Below, piece after piece: positions 9,101 to 16,566 of a DNA stretch of 64,000 nucleotides; positions within the stretch are counted from its first letter, which is position 1, and each line of letters opens with the position of its first letter. The notes under the pieces are model-generated. The model saw nothing but the letters and a program-made list of their open reading frames with translations, was not told where the DNA came from and ran no database searches. Both the position numbers and the translations under genes were made by a program. This stretch comes from CAZSSH01 sp964609825 (GTDB lineage: Bacteria; Verrucomicrobiota; Lentisphaeria; Victivallales; Victivallaceae), in the NCBI GenBank assembly GCA_964609825.1, contig CAZSSH010000005.1:372001-436000 (forward strand). Reading direction: 5' to 3'.

Positions 9101-10127
9101 CGACGCATTGCGCCATCAAAAGGTTGATCCGGGCCGCGCTGTCGCCCCACAGGGAGAGGGGGATATGGTTGATCTCGACTTGGAGTTTCCCCAGCTTGAC
9201 TTCGCGAAAGCCGGTGCGGCCAAGCGGCCGCCGCATCGAGCCCGCGGAGAGCATGACGTCATACAGCTCGGGATTCTCCATGCTCCAGAGCTTGAGGTTG
9301 TCTAAAGATAAATCAAGCTTGATCCGGCTGGTGCCCGGCGGCAAGGTCGCGGTCTTTTGGGCGGCTGCCAGTACTTTGCCGTCGCGCGAAACCGTCAAAT
9401 CAAGGTTATTGGAGATGGTTTGACTGCTGTAATTATCAGCGCGGACGGTGATTTGCGCCTCTTTTTTGGCGGCATCGACGGCGATGTTGGCCACCCGGTA
9501 CAACACCGGCTCGTCCAACGCGATCAATTTGAGATCGTGGACAATCCCGCCGTGGGCGTTGCTGCGGGCGATCCCGGCGGGGCCGAAAATCGGCTGGACT
9601 TCGCTGAAGCAGCGCAGCGCGATTTTAAGATTGTTTTGTGCTTTCAAGAGGGGGGTAATGTTATAATATTTGTTGTGATACGTTTGCTGGGTGCCGAGCT
9701 TGACGCCGTTGAAATAAACATCGGCAAGGTAACGCGTCCCGGCAAGGTTGAGCAGGATTGTTTTGCCGTCAAAGTCTTTGGGCAAGGCAAAATCAAGCTC
9801 GACGAGACCGTAAATCGCCCCGTTTTTCCAATTGACGTTATCGGGAAGCGGAAATTTGCTCCGGACATTGCCCGCGTCGTCGGTGATGATTTTGTTTTGC
9901 CCCAAAAAGTCGAACCATTCGCCGGGGACGCGGATCAGGAGACCCGAGTCTTTGGCGCTGTCGGCGGCCTCCGGCATGCGGTCAAAGACTTTAAAGTGAT
10001 ACAGCCCGTTGACCAGATACTCGGCATACCCGGCGCTTTTGGCAATCTCAAGCGGGCTGGCGGTATTGACCGCCATCAACCCGAGGCCGCCAAAGAGGGC
10101 AAAACAACATAACAACAATTTGGTCAT
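6123..10127 (-). CDS. Giant secreted GH2-like protein with atypical catalytic strand
   Basis: 1334 residues with a signal peptide (MTKLLLCCFALFGGLGLMA). The N-terminal ~200 residues are a GH2 sugar-binding jelly roll, followed by an immunoglobulin-like GH2 domain and a TIM-barrel-like region. Around residue 430 HPSVIAYTRMFNW replaces the usual HPSxxxWxxGNE acid/base motif, while LLVTEG near 535 could hold a nucleophile Glu. Two glutamine-amidotransferase-like segments follow, and the last ~200 residues form another GH2-type jelly roll. The length is well above that of ordinary GH2 enzymes. It starts two bases after the pseudopilin stop codon. It could be an unusual glycosidase or a large glycan-binding protein. 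Confidence 0.75.
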   Translation of the reverse strand: MTKLLLCCFALFGGLGLMAVNTASPLEIAKSAGYAEYLVNGLYHFKVFDRMPEAADSAKDSGLLIRVPGEWFDFLGQNKIITDDAGNVRSKFPLPDNVNWKNGAIYGLVELDFALPKDFDGKTILLNLAGTRYLADVYFNGVKLGTQQTYHNKYYNITPLLKAQNNLKIALRCFSEVQPIFGPAGIARSNAHGGIVHDLKLIALDEPVLYRVANIAVDAAKKEAQITVRADNYSSQTISNNLDLTVSRDGKVLAAAQKTATLPPGTSRIKLDLSLDNLKLWSMENPELYDVMLSAGSMRRPLGRTGFREVKLGKLQVEINHIPLSLWGDSAARINLLMAQCVEPYPSDILNNLKALGFNYTNLLHFPTSPATLEAADRIGFYLGPVVDTDADIIFRKYAGLNSNVEQPIPDAEIADFMDQFTDLSEMYAMHPSVIAYTRMFNWLCDPAKAYDPHRVGLNEHSADARTKFAEKILAETEKIDPTRVHYLHHSGGKGPVYTHNRYWSSGLPLQEKADFIALWAADRTNDKMPLLVTEGNLTNGWPSLYPKWGKSPRNPSWQGLYGPYAKREIGAINLGSGAYRTNEIGERAILDDQIESLTRQVAAFRLHRVLGHMMHTDFYSAYAPGKMTLQNQRLDANISGFVSDNALWSGQYPSTNLNKLGLAMKQAFSGYTYFLLDAETPTAVPHNYYAGQTLRKSLLVINETPLPRRETIPVTLGKIQQELKVDLAPGERKRYAVNITLPAVKERTVMTLEAGERKFAVTVFPALEPAPVTVPTAVFDPEGSLKTILKTWGIRKPQPLENLSNVNDIKLILVGRDALNMRFAELAQTLDLARFVRDGGRIVVFEQSGSKLLGLTLDPRRERRAFIANPGHPMFANLADGDFSDWQGESSLVKPFPATPAGFHWSTPAVASTVGVVSSFPAEKPHLGNIQVLLESGFDLQFSPLLEMRAGKGLVIFCQLDVTNRIGLEPAADQLVQNLLRYAVTAKVAPARTFAVGDTSLLTKLGRTAKPLSADVVWQPGDVLVVGADAAIPQVPDFVTVLLLPRAGSGKVKLDQLTQTNLPVSLSDLYWRDQLELDKLNLAGNGLIDRSGNIVYCQLPLKLADGAIYPMKPYRLWSQILTMLNVPELTDHADDLVLAGAAVKTPLGHSARFELDPDNRGVAGNWQSPDFDDSLWQKIVVPGAWEKTPYLKDFGPPDPPAAAPGYNGIAYYRFHVDIPDYLKGKECVLQLGVIDDYDNVYVNGVRVGGLGKSFPNTWATNRAYRVPESAIRYGADNVIAVRVEDASGDGGIMHGEQQLEFNAPAAKQSQNLYLSGQSIFEIFGITPYYNEQW

Positions 10128-10129
10128 AA

Positions 10130-10819
10130 TCAGTCTCTCGCAAAGAAAATTTGGTCGTATTTGTCACGCATGCTCCAGTTGGCCGCGCCGTCGGTCCACA
10201 GCTTGTTGGCGCCGCCGTCGTGCAGCGGAGCCTGAGCGGACTTGTAATACCCTTTCCATGAGACGTTAAACTGGTATTGATTGTCGCCGCAGATGATCGG
10301 ATTATAAACGACACCGTCGCCGAGAGAGTCCATCGCCATAATCTTGCGCGACTTGTAGCGCGTGGCTTTAAAGGCGTAGCCGTAAGGCGTCGTCGATTGA
10401 TCCACGCCGCAGATTTGCGCGTTGAGCCCGTAGGTGGGGGAGCGCCGGTAAAAATAGGTGTCGCGGTAATCGGTAAACCGGCGCGTATCCGCCGGGCAGG
10501 TTAATTCGCCTTTGGGGGAAATGTAGTAAAAATCGGGAATATGATAATAGGGGGCCAGTGCTCCGGGTTTGACATTGGCTGTCGAGTTGCCGCCGCCGTT
10601 CCACGGATGTCCGGCGATTTTTGCCGGGGGCAGATAATCGTTGTTGTCCGCCGAGTAAAATGCCGCCATTTTGCCCAGTGTCGCCAGATTGGAGGTGCAT
10701 GAAATGCGTTTGGCTTTGTCTCTTGCTTTGTTTAGGGCGGGCAGCAGCATGGAGGCAAGGATGGCGATGATCGCAATAACGACCAAGAGTTCAATTAGTG
10801 TGAAATTTCTCATTTTCAT
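10130..10819 (-). CDS. Pseudopilin-like protein with type II secretion/type IV pilin signal
   Basis: 229 residues. The N-terminus MKMRN is followed by FTLIELLVVIAIIAILA, the hydrophobic helix and Glu+5 of class III prepilins. The residue before the expected cleavage is Asn rather than Gly. The body has a cysteine pair and late motifs (CPAD, HDGGANKLWTDG) like the H-X9-DG pseudopilin family common in Planctomycetota and Lentisphaerota. Its ATG overlaps the GntR stop by four bases (ATGA) and lies under GGAGATG. It sits between the regulator and the secreted GH2-like gene, an order repeated at two other loci in this window. A role in an envelope fibre or secretion pseudopilus is inferred. Confidence 0.85.
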   Translation of the reverse strand: MKMRNFTLIELLVVIAIIAILASMLLPALNKARDKAKRISCTSNLATLGKMAAFYSADNNDYLPPAKIAGHPWNGGGNSTANVKPGALAPYYHIPDFYYISPKGELTCPADTRRFTDYRDTYFYRRSPTYGLNAQICGVDQSTTPYGYAFKATRYKSRKIMAMDSLGDGVVYNPIICGDNQYQFNVSWKGYYKSAQAPLHDGGANKLWTDGAANWSMRDKYDQIFFARD

Positions 10820-12237
10820 GGTTGCATCTCCTTAATCTTTTGGTAAAAATTCATATATTCTTTGACAAAAGGCTCAACATTGCAGGCGGGATCATCAAAA
10901 AAGCGGACGATGATCTCGTCCAAGCGCCCCTCGCAGACGCTGTCGTACAAAAAATGCGGCTCCAAACTGGTAAAAATACTGTTGGCAAAGCCGGCGATTT
11001 GCGTGTTTTCGCGGCACATTTGCTGAAAAACTCCTTGCGCCGCCGGAAACATCCCGAGCTTGCGGGCGAGATTCTTTTGCGACTCGGGGAGCATCAGACA
11101 ACCCAAAATATCCCGCAGCAAGCCGTCGTCGTCGGTGCCTGAGTCGATGACCGACAGGAGTGTCGTCCCGTTGCTCGAGTAGCGGCTCATGCCCGGTTGC
11201 GGCACCGGGTAGGGGTGATAGCGGCAGTCGAGATTGGGCCGGAAATTGGCCAGATCGCGCGGCAGCCAGGAGGCGGCATGGAAGTGAAAGAGATAGTTGC
11301 CGTTGACAAACGGGTCCGGCGACTGGATGCCGACCGCCTCAATCAGATTTTCGCGGATCAAGGTATGGACAAACTCAAGATACCGGCGGACGCCGCGCTC
11401 GATTAATTGGTAATCGCTCCCGTAAGGCTGCCCGTCGCAGCTCATAAAAAAGAAAGCGCGCCCGTTGGAGTAGGTAAACTGGCGGCGGTAGCCAAAGGTG
11501 GCGTACAAGGGGTAGCCGTTGGCCGCATTTTTCCAATCCTTAAATTGACGGCAACGCTCCAAAAGCTCCTGCCAGTCGGCAATCGGGGCGTCGGCCTTGA
11601 TATTGGCCATCGACGCCAATTCGGCATTGATCCCGAGGCAGCTCAGGGTATAAAAAAACGGTGCGCCGTAATAGTGCATGAAGCCCTCGGGGTTGACGAA
11701 CTTCCAGCGCAAATTGCCGGGCAGTGAGTCTAAATATTCGGGAAACACCGGCAGCTCCTCCAAATTGCGGAGCAGCCCCGCCTGAGCGGCCTTGGCGGTA
11801 TGGTTGCGCGAGTTAAAGACCAAAATCGGGACATTGCCGAACTCCTGCTTGAGCGCCCGCAGCTGCTCGGGGGTGATGTCCTCGGAGAATTTGCGCAATA
11901 CGGTATTGACCTTTTTGAGCGGTAAAAGACAATCGGCAAAATATTTGGACACCGGGGCAAACATGGATATGGGGCCGTGCAGGGCAATCACCGCATCGGC
12001 TTTGCCGCCGGGGAGTTGCCGCGCCGGCAATTGTTTGGCAATGTAGTTGCCGCTGCCGTGGCGTTTGACAATGACTCCCGACTCCGACAGTTGCCGCAGG
12101 GCCTTGCGCACGGAGGTGTCGCTCACCTGATAAAACTGCATCATCTCGCGCTCGGAGATCAGCCGGTCGCCGGGCTTGAGTTCGCGGCTGGTGATTTTTT
12201 GATGCACATCCTCAACAATTTTTTGATAAACAAACAT
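10816..12237 (-). CDS. GntR-type regulator fused to a family-1 solute-binding-like domain
   Basis: 473 residues without a signal peptide. Residues 1-67 are a GntR winged helix (LKPGDRLISEREMMQFYQVS, VRKALRQLSESGVIVKRHGSG). From about residue 80 on, the sequence resembles a cytoplasmic version of an ABC sugar-binding protein: GAPFFYTLSCLGINAELA followed by ADWQELLERCRQF, and near the end SQKNLARKLGMFPAAQGV, which match landmark regions of SBP_bac_1 proteins. It would act as a one-component sugar sensor. It leads the operon and overlaps the pseudopilin by four bases. A GAGGGG site precedes the ATG. An autoregulatory operator candidate lies at 12249-12263. Confidence 0.8.
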   Translation of the reverse strand: MFVYQKIVEDVHQKITSRELKPGDRLISEREMMQFYQVSDTSVRKALRQLSESGVIVKRHGSGNYIAKQLPARQLPGGKADAVIALHGPISMFAPVSKYFADCLLPLKKVNTVLRKFSEDITPEQLRALKQEFGNVPILVFNSRNHTAKAAQAGLLRNLEELPVFPEYLDSLPGNLRWKFVNPEGFMHYYGAPFFYTLSCLGINAELASMANIKADAPIADWQELLERCRQFKDWKNAANGYPLYATFGYRRQFTYSNGRAFFFMSCDGQPYGSDYQLIERGVRRYLEFVHTLIRENLIEAVGIQSPDPFVNGNYLFHFHAASWLPRDLANFRPNLDCRYHPYPVPQPGMSRYSSNGTTLLSVIDSGTDDDGLLRDILGCLMLPESQKNLARKLGMFPAAQGVFQQMCRENTQIAGFANSIFTSLEPHFLYDSVCEGRLDEIIVRFFDDPACNVEPFVKEYMNFYQKIKEMQP

Positions 12238-12248
12238 AACCCCTCAAA

Positions 12249-12263
12249 AACCATGACTTGGTT
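12249..12263. promoter_or_regulatory. Candidate GntR operator, 15-bp palindrome
   Basis: AACCA-N5-TGGTT is a perfect five-base inverted repeat lying between the -10 box at 12278-12283 and the GntR start at 12237. Its position downstream of the promoter fits autorepression, and the spacing fits a dimer of a GntR winged helix. Short palindromes arise by chance, so this is tentative. Confidence 0.4.
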
Positions 12264-12277
12264 GATTGTGTGTTTAT

Positions 12278-12306
12278 ATTATAGCAAAGACCATCACTAT
12301 TGTCAA
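12278..12306 (-). promoter_or_regulatory. Consensus sigma-70 promoter for the GntR-pseudopilin-GH2 operon
   Basis: On the minus strand TTGACA (12306-12301), a 17-bp spacer and TATAAT (12283-12278) match the bacterial housekeeping consensus at every position. Transcription would start near 12270, giving a short leader to the ATG at 12237. Confidence 0.75.
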
Positions 12307-12434
12307 GCAGAGTTATTGATTTTTTATCTTATTTTTTTAATTATCAACAAGATATGTCTAAAATAACCATCAAAGTGAGTGTTGTTTTTGCTGGGCAGCC
12401 ATCACTTATTTTACCGCACCGGATTTGCAAGTCA

Positions 12435-12463
12435 TTGTCCGAGGTGATATATTGCAGTAAAAT
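12435..12463 (+). promoter_or_regulatory. Promoter candidate for the small membrane protein
   Basis: TTGTCC (12435-12440), a 17-bp spacer and TAAAAT (12458-12463) lie just upstream of the GGGAGGG ribosome binding site and ATG at 12478. Confidence 0.4.
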
Positions 12464-12477
12464 ATAGGGAGGGCGTT

Positions 12478-12867
12478 ATGGCGCGAAGCACGCGATTTTG
12501 GTTATGGGTGGGGGCCGCAGGCTGGGGCGTGGCAATTTTGGGGGTGTTGTTGCCGTGGGCACGGATGGAGCCGCTGCTCCTTAATATGGGAATGCAGACG
12601 CAGTCGGTCGACCCGCAAATTCAATACTGGCTGCGGATGGCCGCGGGCGGCTGGACGGTGATCGGGTTTTTGTTTGCGATGACCGCTTTGTACCCCCAAC
12701 GCTACGCCAATATCATCCCGTTGCTGGCTTGGGGGACATTGTTTGAGGGTGTCGTATTGCTCGCGCACGGGCTCATACTAACGCGCCCGCCGTTTCCCTT
12801 TTGGGGTGATGCCGCCTTTTGTCTGGTTGTCGGCACAGGATTGCTTTTTTCGCGCGCCAAACCATAA
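12478..12867 (+). CDS. Small four-helix membrane protein, unknown
   Basis: 129 residues, with GGGAGGG as ribosome binding site directly before the ATG. Four hydrophobic stretches are visible: FWLWVGAAGWGVAILGVLLP, WTVIGFLFAMTALY, IIPLLAWGTLFEGVVLLAHG, AAFCLVVGTGLLF. It therefore probably spans the inner membrane four times. No motif links it to a function. It stands alone, converging on the lipoprotein operon. The 3' end faces the hairpin at 12873-12905. Confidence 0.7.
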   Translation: MARSTRFWLWVGAAGWGVAILGVLLPWARMEPLLLNMGMQTQSVDPQIQYWLRMAAGGWTVIGFLFAMTALYPQRYANIIPLLAWGTLFEGVVLLAHGLILTRPPFPFWGDAAFCLVVGTGLLFSRAKP

Positions 12868-12905
12868 AAAAACGGCCGCGTGATGTTTGGTTTATCACAC
12901 GGCCG
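12866..12905 (-). terminator. Rho-independent terminator of the lipoprotein operon
   Basis: CGGCCGCGTGAT (12873-12884) and ATCACACGGCCG (12894-12905) pair with one C-A mismatch. On the minus strand the hairpin is followed by seven T residues (12872-12866). It lies about 18 bases after the stop of the minus-strand gene at 12923, so it ends that operon. It also lies just past the plus-strand stop at 12867, where it may work weakly because no T run follows in that direction. Confidence 0.85.
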
Positions 12906-12922
12906 CATCGCAAAAAAGGCAG

Positions 12923-13564
12923 CTACGGTTGTGCCGCCGGAGTTTCCGCCGGGGTAGCCGGTTGTTGCGGGACTGCTGCCGGAGACGCGTTCTCCGCCGG
13001 AGTTTCCGCCGGGGCCGCGGGCTGCTCGGGGACGACACCGGGAATCGGTTGCCCCGGGATCAAACCGGTACGAAAAGCCGGAGTGTTGAATAAATTTCGG
13101 TTGAGCTGCCGGGCAATGTCCGCCGGGACGATTTCCGACGGATCTTTAAAAAAGACCCGGTGGGCGGTTTTGTACCTGACTTTAATCATCTGCGGGTTGT
13201 TTTTGCACGGCAAAACATCGACGATCCAAAAATAATCGCGGACGGTTTCACCGCTTTTGAGCTTGGCTTCGCGATAAAAAATCCCTTGGGAAACAATCAT
13301 GTAGTCGATGGCCTCCCGTTCCGGCGCGGTGGAGAATTCGTCCAACTCGATGATCGGATAGCCGTCATTGACCAACCGCAGATAAATCAGCATCGACATC
13401 GGGTCGTTGCTTTTGTTGGCGACAAAGCAAACCGCCGTGTGGTCAAAGGACTCGACTTGCGGATACTCCGGGAGAGTGCACAGCTCTTCGCTGCTTGGCG
13501 CACAGCCGGCCAACAGTGCGAGGACGGCGGCAAAAAATACTGGTCCGGTAAAATACTTGAGCAT
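12923..13564 (-). CDS. Lipoprotein with Pro/Ala-rich repetitive tail
   Basis: Start taken at the ATG 13564, preceded by AGGGAGGA; an upstream in-frame TTG would add six residues and lacks a site. The 213-residue product has a lipoprotein signal ending LALLAGC (Cys21). The globular part includes a stretch starting with VCFVANKSNDPMSMLIYLRL. The last ~45 residues are a low-complexity tail in which the unit PAETPA occurs three times, encoded by a near-exact direct DNA repeat (about 12938-13020). Such tails often span peptidoglycan. It follows the COG3014-like gene by 14 bases and is the last gene of the LpoB-like operon. Function unknown, probably envelope upkeep. Confidence 0.7.
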   Translation of the reverse strand: MLKYFTGPVFFAAVLALLAGCAPSSEELCTLPEYPQVESFDHTAVCFVANKSNDPMSMLIYLRLVNDGYPIIELDEFSTAPEREAIDYMIVSQGIFYREAKLKSGETVRDYFWIVDVLPCKNNPQMIKVRYKTAHRVFFKDPSEIVPADIARQLNRNLFNTPAFRTGLIPGQPIPGVVPEQPAAPAETPAENASPAAVPQQPATPAETPAAQP

Positions 13565-13578
13565 ATTTTTATCCTCCC

Positions 13579-15525
13579 TCAACGCACAAATTGGTGTTCG
13601 ACAAACAAATTATACTGGCCGTTGATGGTGTTTATGATTACCGTGTCTCGGATTCCCGCGTCGGTGTGATCCCATTTGCCGGCAAGATAGCCGACCGTAT
13701 CATCCTGGGTGGTGCTGACATAAACGCCCTCTTCGGCAAGAAACGCCATGAGATAATAACGCTCCGCCTGTTTTTGGGTAAGATATGCCGCATTGTGGGC
13801 GATGCCGACATTGCCCGCAAACAAATGCCGCACGTCCGGCTGCGGCGCCTCCGGCCGCAACTCAAAGTCGACGCTTCGCTGATCGGTCACAAACGGGCCG
13901 TCATAAGTCTTGAAATCGGCCTTGTGCGGGCCCGGCGGCAGCGTGACCGGCACCAGATAAAATTCGGCCGGCAGATTTTTCCAGCAGCGCCGGTCGGCCG
14001 TCGGCTCCATCAGATAGGTTATGGCGTAGACAATCGCGCCAAATGCCATCAGTCCGCCGCCGACCGGCATCAAATACTGGTTGCCGGTGGACAACAATGC
14101 CACCCCGGTGACAAACATCCCGACCGCGACGATCCGGGTGATTTTTTTGGTTTGGGCTTTGGTGCGCAAAATCTCGTCCATCAACCGTTCGCCGCGGGTG
14201 GATGCCTGATAATTGAGGTCGCCGAGTCCTTTGATGACTTGACAGGTCTGGCCGTCGATCTTGATGTCGAGATAATCGGCGTAGCGTTCTCCGGGGCAAA
14301 GCTGACGGACTTCATCATAATCGCCGGTGCGTATAAAGTAAGGCCCCTGACCGTGCCATACCATCAGCAGCGTATTGTAGGGCTGCTGCAGCGAGGCGTA
14401 CGGGCAGATCGGATCGAGCTGGGCGACCCAGTCGATTTCGTCGGCGGAGTTAAAGAGATTTTGCAGCTCGTCATCCGAGCGGAGCAGCAATTGTCCGATC
14501 TCGTCCATCCGCTTGCGGTTTGAATCCAAAATGGTTTCCAGACGGTGATTGCGCAGCTTGATCATGGCGCTGTTGTCAATGGCCAGCTTGGGCGCGGCGG
14601 CAATCCGGTCGATCTCGGTTTCGGTCATAACGGCATCCTGATACTGGAGGTCGGCGGTGAGCTTGATGGCGAGGACGGCTTGTTGCGTTTTGTTGAGCTC
14701 ATCCTGAAGACCGGTTAAAAACTGGCGAAAGGTCATGGCCTGGAGATTGTTGACACACTCGGTCAACTTTTGTTTTTGCTCGGGGCCGGTGAGCTCATTT
14801 TGGGCCATCGCCTGAAGTCTGGGTGTCATCCGTTTGAGTGCGACAAAGCGAAACAAAGCGTCGTATTGACCCTTAAAAACCAGCGGCGCGCGGATGTTGA
14901 TTTCATAAGCGCTGAAAAGGGCGGCATTTCTGAGCTTTTTGGCGCTCTCCGTGTCATTGATGCGCCGGTAGCACTCGCCGAGGAGCATTTGCCCGAGGGC
15001 ATAGTCGGAGCTGTGAACCCCGGTCGGGTCGTTGACGTCGCCGTCGCGCAGCAACGCGCTTTTAAACGCGGCGATTGCGGTGTCGCTGTCGCCCTTGTTG
15101 AGCATCAAAGTGCCGATCAGCATATAAAGGGTCGTGGTTTCGTGGGGATCGCCTTTGTAGACTTTGTTGGTCTCCCCGCTCCACAAACTTTGCGCCTCGG
15201 CTTCCTTGCTTTTGTCAAACAAGAGCTCGAGATCCTGTTGCGCCTTGAGGTAATTATTGAGGGCCTCGTCCTGACGGTTTTGGGCCAGCTGGACGGTGGC
15301 AAGCTCGCACAAATAAAGCGGCTGACTCACGGTGCGCTCCCGTGAGAGCTCGGTTAAGATGGTTTCCGCCTCTGCATAGTTGCCGGCCAAAAAAGAGTCC
15401 CGGGCGCGATATGACTCGGTTTCCATCGCGTCGAGCTCTTTTTGGCTTTTTTCGACAAAATTGGTGCTTTTGCACCCGGCGGCAAGGACGGCAATAAGGG
15501 AGATAAAAAGAAACAATCTTTTCAT
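13579..15525 (-). CDS. COG3014-like TPR lipoprotein
   Basis: 648 residues with a lipobox (VLAAGC, Cys18). The N-terminal third is built from TPR-like helical pairs (NYAEAETILTELSRE, NRQDEALNNYLKAQQDLE, GDSDTAIAAFKSALL). A later segment, IVAVGMFVTGVALLSTG followed by a second hydrophobic stretch at about residues 470-510, may touch the membrane. The C-terminal part has beta-rich sequence (EFYLVPVTLPPGPHKADF) typical of the uncharacterised COG3014 family. In other diderms that family is found beside YcfL-like and LpoB-like lipoproteins, exactly as here. A helper role in outer-membrane or peptidoglycan synthesis is inferred from that partnership, not from catalytic residues. Confidence 0.7.
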   Translation of the reverse strand: MKRLFLFISLIAVLAAGCKSTNFVEKSQKELDAMETESYRARDSFLAGNYAEAETILTELSRERTVSQPLYLCELATVQLAQNRQDEALNNYLKAQQDLELLFDKSKEAEAQSLWSGETNKVYKGDPHETTTLYMLIGTLMLNKGDSDTAIAAFKSALLRDGDVNDPTGVHSSDYALGQMLLGECYRRINDTESAKKLRNAALFSAYEINIRAPLVFKGQYDALFRFVALKRMTPRLQAMAQNELTGPEQKQKLTECVNNLQAMTFRQFLTGLQDELNKTQQAVLAIKLTADLQYQDAVMTETEIDRIAAAPKLAIDNSAMIKLRNHRLETILDSNRKRMDEIGQLLLRSDDELQNLFNSADEIDWVAQLDPICPYASLQQPYNTLLMVWHGQGPYFIRTGDYDEVRQLCPGERYADYLDIKIDGQTCQVIKGLGDLNYQASTRGERLMDEILRTKAQTKKITRIVAVGMFVTGVALLSTGNQYLMPVGGGLMAFGAIVYAITYLMEPTADRRCWKNLPAEFYLVPVTLPPGPHKADFKTYDGPFVTDQRSVDFELRPEAPQPDVRHLFAGNVGIAHNAAYLTQKQAERYYLMAFLAEEGVYVSTTQDDTVGYLAGKWDHTDAGIRDTVIINTINGQYNLFVEHQFVR

Positions 15526-15556
15526 AAAGCAAACCTTATTTTAGTTTTGCCGGCAA

Positions 15557-16051
15557 TCAGTTGGCCTCGCTGATGTTGCCAAAGTTGACCAGGATGGAAA
15601 CCGGTATAAATCCCTCGGGATTAAAGTTGAGCAGCCCCAGCTGAAAGGCCGCGTTCTTTTTGGCATAGTTGACCACGCCGAATTGCAAATCGCCCTCGTT
15701 GTCGGAGCCGTTGACCACGCCGATCTGGACGCCGTCAATGTTGTGACGGACACGGTTGTAAAGCGAGATCTGGAGCCCGCGCACATCCCCGGCCAATGCC
15801 GGGCCGCACAAGGTCAGCTGAAAGCCGTCCAGCCGCTCGGTCGAGCTGCAAAAAATGGAGAACTCCATCCCGCTCAGATAAACCGGCCCGCCGGATGATC
15901 CCGGCAACCCCAGCCGCAGCCCGTAGGCATCGGTTTGCTGCTCGATTTTGGGGCTGCCAAACCAATAGCCGACAATACAGTCACCGGCTTGGAGCGCGTT
16001 GGAGATGAGGAGAGCCGACATTACCGCGGACAACACAAACAATTTTTTCAT
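15557..16051 (-). CDS. Secreted surface-repeat-like protein (GLQIGxxN repeats)
   Basis: 164 residues with a signal peptide (MKKLFVLSAVMSALLISNALQAG). The second half contains repeated strands GLQISLYNRV, GVQIGVVNGS, DLQFGVVNYA and FQLGLLNFNP, ending VSILVNFG. This matches the pattern of the so-called LA_2272 surface-repeat family (GxQIGxxN units), predicted to form a beta-barrel or beta-solenoid at the outer surface. It is inserted between the YcfL-like and COG3014-like lipoprotein genes and is co-transcribed with them. Function is unknown; it may be an outer-membrane partner of the lipoproteins. Confidence 0.65.
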   Translation of the reverse strand: MKKLFVLSAVMSALLISNALQAGDCIVGYWFGSPKIEQQTDAYGLRLGLPGSSGGPVYLSGMEFSIFCSSTERLDGFQLTLCGPALAGDVRGLQISLYNRVRHNIDGVQIGVVNGSDNEGDLQFGVVNYAKKNAAFQLGLLNFNPEGFIPVSILVNFGNISEAN

Positions 16052-16054
16052 GGT

Positions 16055-16552
16055 TCATTCCCTTTCTGTCAGGTTGCCGCTTTCGGACAACACCAATTGA
16101 TAACTCTGAGCCCCTTTGCGCGGGGAAACCGCCCGGTAATGAAAGGTGTCGCCGCGCCGGACCAGGATCGTCTGGCGGTTGGTCGAGTACAGCGGCGCAC
16201 CGGTATGCGGTTGTTTCTCCGCATAAAAATTGGTCTCCCCGGCAAACGTGATCGACTCGGGGGCCTTGACAAAGTAATCGTACCAGTTGGTCGCGCCGCG
16301 GTAGCGCAACCCGACCTCCAGCACGTTTTGCCCGGCTTCGTTGACGTAAAAGCGCTCGTAAGTCACCTCGATATACTCGCGCAGCGAGTTGGTCCCCCAA
16401 GCGGCATAACGGGCCGGGCGGGTAAAGACGACGGTGCTCTCGGTGGCCATATCGGTGCTGTCGGCGCGATCGACCGTTTGTACCGCCTGACAGCCGGATA
16501 AGAGCCAAACGCCAAGCACGGCCATCATCAAAACGCAAAACAAGTGTTTCAT
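16055..16552 (-). CDS. YcfL-like lipoprotein (DUF1425)
   Basis: 165 residues with a lipobox ending WLLSGC (Cys21). The mature part, with LREYIEVTYERFYVNEAG, NVLEVGLRYRG and a late TNRQTILVRRGDTFHYRAV, fits the YcfL/DUF1425 fold. This domain family is found next to LpoB in Enterobacteria and Vibrio. The stop codon lies three bases before the next gene's ATG, and the gene follows the LpoB-like gene by 14 bases, so the conserved neighbour pair is retained. The biochemical role is unknown even in E. coli, where it is linked to regulation of penicillin-binding proteins only by context. Confidence 0.75.
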   Translation of the reverse strand: MKHLFCVLMMAVLGVWLLSGCQAVQTVDRADSTDMATESTVVFTRPARYAAWGTNSLREYIEVTYERFYVNEAGQNVLEVGLRYRGATNWYDYFVKAPESITFAGETNFYAEKQPHTGAPLYSTNRQTILVRRGDTFHYRAVSPRKGAQSYQLVLSESGNLTERE

Positions 16553-16566
16553 GATTTTCTCCTCCT

